Below are positions 55,576 through 64,000 of a DNA stretch of 64,000 bases, one piece after another. Within the stretch, counting starts at the first letter, position 1. Every line of letters starts with the position of its first letter. Source of the stretch: Ananas comosus (lineage: Eukaryota; Streptophyta; Magnoliopsida; Poales; Bromeliaceae); NCBI RefSeq assembly GCF_001540865.1, contig NC_033628.1, positions 12,781,267-12,845,266 of the forward strand, given 5' to 3'. Both the position numbers and the translations under genes were made by a program. Under the pieces are notes generated by a model, which saw only the letters and a program-made list of their open reading frames with translations, was not told the origin of the DNA and ran no database searches.

Positions 55576-56616
55576 TATAGAATAGCTTTAACCCAAGCCC
55601 TCTTTCTGAGTCTCTCTCACTCTTTTCTCATCTTTTATAAGTTCAAACTCTCATCTTGTGCACCCATGCACAACATATACTAAGGACCCACGATCATGAA
55701 AGCCGCATATATCCTCTTGCACCCATGCGCTAGTTCCATCTAAAATCATAACCACCTTAGCCATACTATATGGGTGTCATCTAAAATCATAACCACCTTA
55801 GCCATACTATATGGGTGTCGCTAAGCTGTACCACCACCATAGCAATAATAGCACCTATACGATATTTATAGCTTACATAAAAAACTATTCAAATTTCAGT
55901 CCACTTAAATTTCTACTTTAATTAATAATTAAATCTTAATTTATGTCCAACAGAATTAAATATTAACCCTAATCCAATTAGAAATCAACTACAAATCTAA
56001 CCGAATCCTAACAATTTATAGTCTAGTATGTTCTCCTTCTTTGCTGATACTGCTATGATTCTTCCTTCCTCTCCGCACTACAACAAGATCATAGCAAGAT
56101 ACTTTAGACAAACAGTTTGCCAAGCGTTCAATTGAAGTTGTTGCAATATCATAGATGTTTCCACATGATCCCCAATTATTATATAGATTTCGTGTTAAGC
56201 ACCTTTATTGTCTACCTCCATTAAGGCAGAGTTTGGTTAGGAAAGAACATGGGAATACTGGCAGATATTCCAACTATCCCTCCGAGAGACGATGAGGCAT
56301 CAGATATCTTCAGACATCTTCCCCTGAAATTAGGTAGAAAATAAGGTCTGATGATAGCAAGTTTACCCTCAAAATCAGCAACTCTATGAGATATGATAGA
56401 ATTCTACTATACTCATGACTAGATCCAGTGGAATCGTGTGAAATAATCCTGTTGATAGGCCCAGGAAGTAAACCCGAATTTATAGAAAAAAAATTAATAA
56501 TGTTAGGAGTGTAACGAAAATTTCAAGAATAATAATAATAATAATAATGCTGGAACCTAGAATCTCATATTTTGACACCATATTAAAATAAATAAAATAC
56601 TATCTTTTTTTTTAGA
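55576..56616. other. Intergenic DNA with a 41-base tandem repeat
   Basis: No gene is seen. ATCTAAAATCATAACCACCT-type units of 41 bases occur at 55738-55778 and 55779-55819. An (ATA)n run lies near 56527-56547. Confidence 0.6.
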
Positions 56617-56853
56617 GTCCGGCTATGGTATTTGTAAAAATATCAAGCACTTGGTGATGCCTATAAATTTGTTACCGTTAGATCTATTCTTTTGATCATT
56701 TTTCGCCCGTTAAATCACACTATTCAACCAACAACCCAGCCAACCCTAGGAGTCCCACATCATTCTAACCGCACATCTCTTAATCAATAGCCAAAAATCT
56801 ACAAGCATCAATAACTTGATACTTTTAAAAACATAGGAGCTCAATTCTTTGTT
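56617..56853. mobile_element. TA-lodged MITE family member, diverged
   Basis: AGTCCGGCTATGGTATTTGT at left, with the inverted family core CACACTATTCAACCAACAAC and CCAACCCTAGGAGTCCCACA. The right end near 56845 (ACATAGGAGCTCAATTC) is weak. Confidence 0.6.
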
Positions 56854-57397
56854 TTAAAAAAATTTAAGCTGTGAGAGAATAGATTTTTTAATATTTATAT
56901 GCAGCGTATCCGTGCCGATCAAGCATGATGGTGATAATAATAATAATAACTTAGAAAACTAAAATTCGTTTTGAGTATTATTTTTTTCTTTAATATTATT
57001 ATTCCCAGCATATTAGAAATCTCCTGAGGATAGTGAAAGCAGCGAAGAACTTCTGGAACAAGCTAAGACATTTCTTATATCCTTAAAAAACCCTTGTTGA
57101 TATCTCAAGCTATGTTTCTTTCCCAAATTGTGCGTGATGGTATCTTCTAGTTTTACGTATTGGTGGTTCCAACACTCAAGAAGACACATGAACATGTTCT
57201 TGCGTCTATCTACAACCCAAGATATTTTCCTGCTCTCTTGTAGCTTTGATACGACACAATCCAAAGCAATGTATCTGAAAAAGCATCAGTAACTCGGGCC
57301 TGTTTGTTTGTCCCTGAAAAATTTTCAGATTGAAAATGACATTCAATTGAAACGATTTTCGGATAAAAATTAATTTTCCGTTGTTGTTTATTCGATA

Positions 57398-57810
57398 TAA
57401 AATAAAGGGATAATTGTCGATATACCCCTTATACGTTTGAAAATATTTGGTTTATTCCAACTTTTTTGTTCTAAAATACTCCTCATATGTTTCACCGTTG
57501 TTGCAAAATAAAAAATATTGGTGACGGTCGAATGGTATATTTGAAAAAGACCAAAAGTCAAAATACTTTTTGTGCCCCTGATTTTAAGGGCAAATAAGAA
57601 AAGTCGGTGATGATAGAAGGGTATATTTGAAAGGGCAAAATAGTAATTTCACAGAGATAACAGAGTTTATTAACAGATTTTAACTCTAGAAATATATTAG
57701 AAATAGATTGGAATATAAAAAATGTATTTTCAATATTAATCTTCTAAAAAAGATAAATTAGAAAGTCGGAAACCTTTCAGAATTATATAAGTAATTGCTT
57801 CTAAAATAAA
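57398..57810. mobile_element. Mutator-like MITE, uninterrupted copy
   Basis: The element is 57407-57801. The 9-base duplication TAAAATAAA is at 57398-57406 and 57802-57810, identical. It starts GGGATAATTGTCG and is the intact relative of the nested element at 17609-18814. Confidence 0.88.
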
Positions 57811-58004
57811 AGTATTACGGTGCATAAGAGGATGAAAAAAAATTAAGAAGTAAAATTTTTTTTTATCAATTTCTCTCCCTAATGGACTTGGTCACGGTCC
57901 ATTGGTAAAGTGGGATTATAAATGAGTTTAATTTACGACGAAATAAATAAAAATAAATAAATATTTATGTTCAAGGTCCAGCTCAAGCCACGTGTTCATG
58001 CGAC

Positions 58005-58290
58005 ACGCTCACTAACTGTTCGATCCAATGACTCAATGGAAACGGAGCAGAAGCACCGTGCGCGTACACGCATACGCGCTTCCACATAACGCGACGGGGC
58101 TCGGCGGTCCACGAGCGTCCACGCGTCCGATCAACGTGGGTGCGCAACTGCGTTACGGAAAAGCGAGATGGAGCTCCGCGAGAGTGATTTACGGGGGCGA
58201 GCCCCCGTTATTGGGCATTATTACACGACTCCTGCGTAGAAGAGTCCACGGGAACGAATTAGAAGAGTCCACGGGAACGAAAGAATCCCT
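58005..58290. other. GC-rich island without a recognised gene
   Basis: About 280 bases of GC-rich sequence with many CG dinucleotides (CGCGTACACGCATACGCGC, GGCGAGCCCCCG) in very AT-rich surroundings. A 21-base direct repeat, AGAAGAGTCCACGGGAACGAA, is at about 58238 and 58261. The 97-codon frame 58028-58321 has no family resemblance and ends in a poly-A stretch. It may be a promoter remnant or captured gene fragment. Confidence 0.45.
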
Positions 58291-60130
58291 TTTGCCCTCT
58301 CAAAAAAAAAAAAAAGACTAATCTTTGAATCAATCATTTTGATCGTTTCTATTTTTTAAATTAATATTATTTATTTAGAATAAATCATTGAACCATAAAA
58401 TAATTCTATAATTGTTTTATACTTTCGAACGTATAGTAGTTCTGTACATATTTCAGATGCGTCGGCTCTAATTTAATAAAGCTTGACCTTTATCCAATAA
58501 AATTAAGAGAATTTTGGTATGATTTCGCCTACCACTTTTACTATAGATTTTTATGCCATATGTATTTCTTTTATTATTCTTAAAAATATTACCACATAAA
58601 AAATTTATTTTTTAATGTTTAATAATAAATTTTGGTAATAAGTTGTGAGGATGTAAAAATAAATAAAATAAAAGGTAGCTTGTTGAATAGTTTAAAAAAA
58701 AAGGATGAAACATATTTAAGCAATAATTTCTTCAATACATATATATGCTAAAGAATTATAATATCAACGATTCTAAAATTACTAATAATAGAAACATACA
58801 TTGGATTTGCTTATACCATCACTGATCATAGCAAATATGTTGTTAAAATAATATCTTTGAGAGAGATTTTTACTTTTTATTAGTTAGAAATATTAAAAAA
58901 TTAGATTTTAAAGTTTTTAACTAACTGGGCTAGACGACAGCCCGTACTTTATGTCAAAATTTAAAAGTGACAATCTAGATCTTATATTTTTATTTACTTG
59001 AAGCCTATTTTAGTTTTATCTTTTAGCTCTGCGCTTTCAATGGTGATTATCTATGAAATCTTCTGCCAAAAAATTTTCCGGAGAAACGCTTCTACAAGAG
59101 CATGCTACCATTCTCTTTCGAAAAAAAAAAAAAAAACCACCATTTTATGACAATATTATAAGAATAAAATTTTAAAGTAATTTTTTTTTCTCTTTCTCCC
59201 TGACATCTAAGGGCATGGATAACAAAAGCTTATGACCTACATTAATTCCTAACCTTTGGTTAACCCTAGTTTGTTGAATTTGGTTGTGTAAGGGTACGTG
59301 GTTAATTTGATCAGAAAAACCAAATCAATAAAATGAGAGCCACAAATTAATTAAGAGAGAATCCTATGGTCCTAGTGGGGCCCCAAGTAGATAGAAATTT
59401 GGCCAACTAGCATCAAGAATCATTCTCCAAACTTTTATAATTCATGGAATAATGTTTCTGATAACCAGTACCACTCATGATATGAAAGGTTAATAAGTAA
59501 TACTAAATTTTTAAAATTTTATTATCTGTACTATAATATTTTTTTGTTTGGTTTTGAGCGGTAACATTGTTTTCAAATACTAGAAATATCATATTAATGT
59601 GTTTAGTGCGAAAATATAGTAAACAAAACTTAAATATAAACTATATATAATATATAAACTATATTTTCATATATTTTAATTTTAACTGTCAAAAAGTATA
59701 GATAATTATTCAAATAAAAGCACTATCTACATAAATTCATATTTTTCACAAATTTTCAAGTATCAAAAGTTTGGAGAGAGGAAGGGGCTAGGGGGGGAGT
59801 GAGTGTTTACAGAGGACAATTTAAATGTTTAAAAAATTAGGATTTCCCATCATCATCAGCAATACAACATATCGAGCCCTCCCAAATACTCAAATCTGAT
59901 TTTGCAAGTGCATCTGTTTATTTTTTGCTCGAGAAATAAGATCCACATTCTCAAAATACACCAAGTCGTAATCTTGAAATTTTCTTGTGCATTTCTTGAT
60001 ATATGTGAAGCTGTACTATAAACATTATTCGACTGTGACATATTAATTTATCAGCGTACCTGCAGTACTTTTAGAAAAAATTATGAAGTACCCAAAACAG
60101 TACTCTTTCTATTTGCTGTTAGTTTTTAAA
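58291..60130. other. AT-rich intergenic DNA
   Basis: No gene or clear element is recognised. The reading frames here are short and AT-driven. Confidence 0.5.
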
Positions 60131-60285
60131 CCTAACCGATCGTGCCTAACGCCAGTGGTAAAAAATTTGGTGGTTGATATCAAAGATTTCATGTTTGAAT
60201 TATAATTGATTCATATTTTCAGCTAAGTTTATTTTTTAAAATAATAAATGAAACAGATAGCATACTATTTTTTTTTCTAAAAAAC
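60131..60285 (+). mobile_element. Diverged SINE copy
   Basis: AACGCCAGTGGTAAAAAATT, TTTCATGTTTGAATTATAAT, TTGATTCATATTTTCAGCTA and AGATAGCATACTATTTTTTT align piecewise with the SINE at 17384. Flanks TTTTTAAACCTAA and TTTTCAAACCTAA may be the target-site duplication. Confidence 0.65.
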
Positions 60286-60976
60286 AGTTTTCAAACCTAA
60301 AAAATGTTACACAACAGAGAGAGTGGAGTTTGATGCCAACCACAAACCAATCTCTTGGTTGAGTTGGGAAGCTGCGTCAACAGCAGCTAAGCTGGAGGGT
60401 TTTGAGCGGTGTTTGAGTGATGAGGACTTAATTGTTAGCTTTACTCGTAACTTAGCCATGGGATCTATGACTCATCCCTTCCCAACCTGTCGGTGCATTT
60501 TAGATCACCAAGAAATTAATTTGCATGTGTTTGTTTTCGTACTAAAATAATTTATGAATTGTTTCTTATTAAATAGATACTTCAGTAAAGTGTAGTAGTC
60601 CTCACAGTAAAATAGGAGAGTTCGAAAGAGAGGTATATATAAATGACGTATTAAAAGAATTTGAGTGTTGGAGGGTTAAATTTATAGCTTTACATAACAT
60701 GCAAGATTATTCGTCATTAGTAATACGAGATACCCACCTTCGCGCTAGATAATATTTTCGCAATAATCTTGCACCATTTGTAATTATAATACTATATTAC
60801 CGAGCAGATTACAGACTGGATGAATCAAACACAATAATCTTGACAGAATTATCTGTAATTCTGACATAATACCCCAACCAAATACTCCCTTTATATATTA
60901 AGGTAATATAATACTAGAGTCGCTGCTAAGTATTTTGTTACCTTTTCTCGTTAGCTAAGTTAGAAATAAACAGAGT
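60286..60976. other. Intergenic DNA with an unassigned short frame
   Basis: The frame 60323-60550 (75 codons) is less AT-rich than its surroundings and reads through EFDANHKPISWLSWEAAS and LEGFERCLSDEDLIVSFTRN. I do not recognise it; it could be a gene fragment. At 60710-60900 there are Tourist-like remnants (ACCCCAACCAAATACTCCC). Confidence 0.35.
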
Positions 60977-61137
60977 AATGCTACACATACACCTCTTCTG
61001 GGGTGTATGATATACACCAATCTATTCTAGGATGGAATGGCTTGTACTAGTTATATCGATATGACTAGTAAAAATCATCTCATCCTAAAATTGGTGGGTG
61101 TATATCGTATATCCCAAAAAGAGATGTCTAAGTAGAC
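60977..61137. mobile_element. Short foldback MITE
   Basis: About 160 bases. The left arm (ACACCTCTTCTGGGGTGTAT, GATATACACCAATC) is complementary to the right arm (TTGGTGGGTGTATATCGTAT, CCCAAAAAGAGATGTCTAAG). A central palindrome-like TAGTTATATCGATATGACTA is present. Confidence 0.7.
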
Positions 61138-62399
61138 TTTTTCTTTGAGAATGGAAGCTTCAATTAGAAGTCCCATATGGGATATGGCTAAATTTTAGCC
61201 TTCCATCAAATTAAGTAGTAGCTCGAAACTCAATTTCATTTGTCCTTTTTCAAAACAAATTAAAAACCTTTTATTTGTCACGACACATCTGAATAATATT
61301 GCTTTTCAAAACAGAGTTGTTTCAGACAACAAATAAACTAATCAAATAACTGCTATGAATTTCTTCAAATCTTAAAAACTGTTGATATACTGGCATATAC
61401 GTGAGTTATATTAAAAATAGCTTATAAACAAATTTAGAGAGCGTTTAATTATAAAAAGGTAATGAAAGATTACCTAATTCATTGGAAATAATGTCTATCC
61501 ACATTTGTGAGTCGTGACTTTGGATTGAAGCAAAAGAAGTGCCGCAAACTTCCAAACCGACAAACTAATCACATCCAATGCAAGAGGGTGGACCAAGTAC
61601 AGTAAGATTGCCAAACACATTTGAATCTTTGAAATGTACTCAGCATTTATTTAAATTTCTACAGTTCAAATTTTGAGTCATTCTTTTCAAAATTCAAACA
61701 AGATGCATGCGATTGCTTACGCAAAGTCAATATCTCAAACCACATTGTTGCTGCTGTTAATTATTGTTAAAATTCACATTCTTTTAGTCACGAATAAGAT
61801 GGTGACTAAGAACTAATTAAGAGGTTGATACGGACAACTACATGAGCAAAATGTCAAAAAAAAAAAAAAAAATCAATGATTCATCATTAGCATGGTTTAT
61901 CCACAAAATTTTCAAATTGCTTAACTTTATATTTCTTTGAGTTGTTTCTCTCAAAAATACCCTAAAATGAGTATTTAGCAGTAATAAATTCTAGTTACTC
62001 TATTTAAGGGAAGCATAATTCACTTTACCATATCTAGAATTGGTTATCTATTTCTTTGCTATATAATATTCTTGAGAGGTTGTTCACTTTTTAAAAAAAT
62101 AAAAAGAAAAAATTCAATTGAAAATTTTGAAGTATCAGCGTCTCAATCTGGAAACCTCAGGTTTGATTCTTAATTTCTTATATAATCTCTCGACAAAAAG
62201 TTGTACTACATGCACCTACCCCGTGGGTAATCCATAAAATAATTTAAAAACATCATAATACATGGTAATATATATATGCTCACAGCCACAAAAAAATATT
62301 TATATTTTTTTCTCTCTCCCACATCATTTTTTTGTAAAAACATGTGAATGTAGTGGAATAACCGGTTCTGGCCCAAGATGACAAAAAATCAAAAAAAAA
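61138..62399. other. AT-rich intergenic DNA
   Basis: No gene is seen. A possible tRNA-derived fragment (CCTCAGGTTTGATTCTTAAT near 62155) resembles a SINE B box. Confidence 0.45.
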
Positions 62400-62755
62400 A
62401 AAAAAAACTTCAAATACTGCTCCTATGGTTTCACACTTTCTCACTTTAGTACTTTATAATTTAAAGTATATCAATTTAGTGCCATGTGGTTTTATTTTTA
62501 TTTTTTTATTATCAATTCCACTAATTTTTTTCGCTAAATTAGCGACAAAGTTAAAACTAAAGGGTACTAAAGTGAGTATTCAATAAATCTAAATAGATAT
62601 CTGAAGTTTTTTATATATAATTTAACGAAATATTAACGAAAAAGCTAACGAAAAGATAAAAATAAAATCACAGAATACTAATTTGATACATTTAAAATTA
62701 TATAATGTTAAAATAAAAAATGTGAAATCATAAAAATAGTATTTGAAATTTACCC
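62400..62755. mobile_element. Mutator-like MITE (copy C of three)
   Basis: ACTTCAAATACTGCTCCTAT at left and ATAGTATTTGAAATTTACCC at right, with the shared ACTAATTTTTTTCGCTAAAT / TTAGCGACAAAGTTAAAACT interior. It is more diverged than copy B at 31374. A-runs on both sides hide the duplication. Confidence 0.85.
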
Positions 62756-63585
62756 ATAAAAAAAAAAAGGGGGAGGAAAGGAAAGGTACGTGCCAAAAAA
62801 GATTTCAAATATGCCCGAACCATATAACTCCGTTCCACATATTTTACTGTAGAATAGTAGCCACGTAACAATATACACGTACATGACCCATTCCTTTTAT
62901 TATCCTCCACGGATAATATCTTATCCATTTAGCCGTTAATCAATTAGATTACAACGCATAACTGGATATATATATATATATCTCTCCAAACTAAAATAAT
63001 TAACTATCCTTCTCTGCAAGTAATTTACTAATAAGCATCTACCCATCAATCTTCGTCAAAATTATTATCACTTTGACGCGATTTATCTCATTTCATAATT
63101 TTAATATAATTATTATTACATTATTTATTTAATAGAAAAAAAAATAAAAATTTAAAGTAAAAAATGGAAAAGTAACATTATACTTGCAAGTAAATTCTAC
63201 AGCATTTTACAAACTTGCTTATTTTGATCGTATTAAATTTCGTAAATTATTGTAGATATTGTTGGTAAACATAATATGCGTTTTCTAGGAAGGAATGAGC
63301 ACGGTGAATTGTTGCGAGCCGAGAAATTCGGGATTAAGTTCAACTTATCCCAAACTTATTGCTAATCTTATTTACTTTTATCCCTAACCACGAGTCCCAT
63401 CTCATCTTTTATGAATATAATAATAAAGTCCAAATATTGGTGAACGAGAGGCGTAGAAAAAAAGCGCTCAAGGTATCTAAAGAGCACTTTTTCTTCCTTT
63501 TCTACGTGTGAGAGAGGCCCACCATTTTTGTCCCCTCGTAAACGATCCAACTCCCTTGCGCGTCTCATAGTTCCTCTCCTTTTGT
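62756..63585. other. Spacer and distal promoter of beta-amylase
   Basis: No gene is seen. CCACGT-containing sequence near 62860 and general AT-richness fit an upstream regulatory region, but no specific element can be supported. Confidence 0.4.
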
Positions 63586-63703
63586 TATAAATAAATCAAC
63601 CCCCCCAACACCTCTCCTTCATCGTCTCTTCGCTTCTCTTCTTTGCGCTTCTTCATAGTTAGACACACATATATACACGCGTAAGTACTGTTGCATCAAC
63701 AAC
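63586..63703 (+). promoter_or_regulatory. TATA box and 5' leader of beta-amylase
   Basis: TATAAATAAAT at 63586-63596, then a C/T-rich leader (CTCTTCGCTTCTCTTCTTTG) and the start codon at 63704. Confidence 0.75.
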
Positions 63704-64000
63704 ATGGCTTTAATGTTGCGTTGCTCCATGTCCTTCATTGGCCTTGTCGACACCACCAAGGCCCAGAACCCCAATTACGACGAATTCCCGGCTCAGGCCC
63801 ACTTTTCCGGGCCCCACAAGCCGGCCTGCGCCGCCCCGCTGAGGGCGGCACGGGCGACGGCGTTGCCGCCGGGCCACGAAATGGCGGTGTCGGCGTCGGC
63901 GGTGGCGACGGAGCGGCTGCATGGGATTACGGGGCACGACGGCGGCGGCGGTGGGGGCGGGGGGAGGGTGCCGGTGTACGTGATGCTGCCGCTGGACACG
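63704..64000 (+). CDS. BAM3: Plastid beta-amylase, BAM3 type (partial, 5' part only)
   Basis: Beta-amylase releases maltose from the non-reducing ends of glucan chains; the plastid BAM3 type drives night-time leaf starch breakdown. The frame is open for 99 codons to the window edge and ends in VPVYVMLPLDT, the conserved first strand of the glycosyl hydrolase family 14 barrel. The first 50 or so residues (MALMLRCSMSFIGL, then S/T/A/K-rich sequence) look like a plastid transit peptide. A glycine run and very GC-rich codon use precede the catalytic domain, typical of monocot first exons. The catalytic glutamates lie beyond the window. Confidence 0.85.
   Translation, partial: MALMLRCSMSFIGLVDTTKAQNPNYDEFPAQAHFSGPHKPACAAPLRAARATALPPGHEMAVSASAVATERLHGITGHDGGGGGGGGRVPVYVMLPLDT

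Noticed and set aside
58028..58321. 97-codon frame in the GC-rich island
   Set aside because: Arginine-rich shadow of CpG-rich DNA ending in a poly-A stretch; no family signature.
1..64000. CRISPR arrays, bacterial operons, phage or plasmid features
   Set aside because: The window is plant nuclear DNA; the repeats found are transposons or microsatellites, with no regularly spaced arrays.

Overview
This is nuclear DNA from a flowering plant. The evidence is spliced genes with GT-AG introns, AT-rich intergenic DNA, many small terminal-inverted-repeat elements, a plant LINE and a tRNA-derived SINE, and plant-specific families (FLZ zinc finger, plastid beta-amylase). A monocot is my guess, perhaps a pineapple-like genome judging by repeat style; this is low confidence.

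Layout, all genes on the + strand. (1) 436-4670: a five-exon mitochondrial pyruvate carrier gene (MPC2 type). Its third intron holds a 5'-truncated LINE on the opposite strand, flanked by a perfect target-site duplication (TSD). (2) 9203-9703: a two-exon FCS-like zinc finger (FLZ) gene. (3) 9.7-19.3 kb: a transposon-rich interval with a candidate Pack-MULE, a second LINE tail, a Harbinger-like element, a large foldback element, a SINE, and a three-deep nest of elements. This interval also repeats pieces of the FLZ upstream region in the same order and ends in what looks like the broken start of a second FLZ gene at 19255, interrupted by a single N. (4) 20169-48622: a very large VPS13-family lipid-transfer gene, reconstructed here as 55 exons coding about 3,570 residues. 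It has a PH domain and an FFAT-like motif. The usual first exon was not found. (5) 50470-53281: a seven-exon EndoU-type endoribonuclease gene, including one GC-AG intron. (6) 53.3-63.5 kb: a gene-poor repeat region with a cluster of related MITEs lodged in TA microsatellites. (7) 63704 to the window end: the first 99 codons of a plastid beta-amylase of the BAM3 type.

The genes do not form a pathway. As far as I recall, the order VPS13 / EndoU / BAM3 matches a short stretch of Arabidopsis chromosome 4, so the window probably shows old conserved gene order with heavy transposon turnover between and inside genes. I found no previously undescribed biological system. The most useful leads are the missing VPS13 start next to a broken FLZ copy, a GA splice donor where GT is expected in the VPS13 PH domain, the FFAT-like motif, the candidate Pack-MULE, and several transposon insertions whose ends and TSDs can be read exactly.
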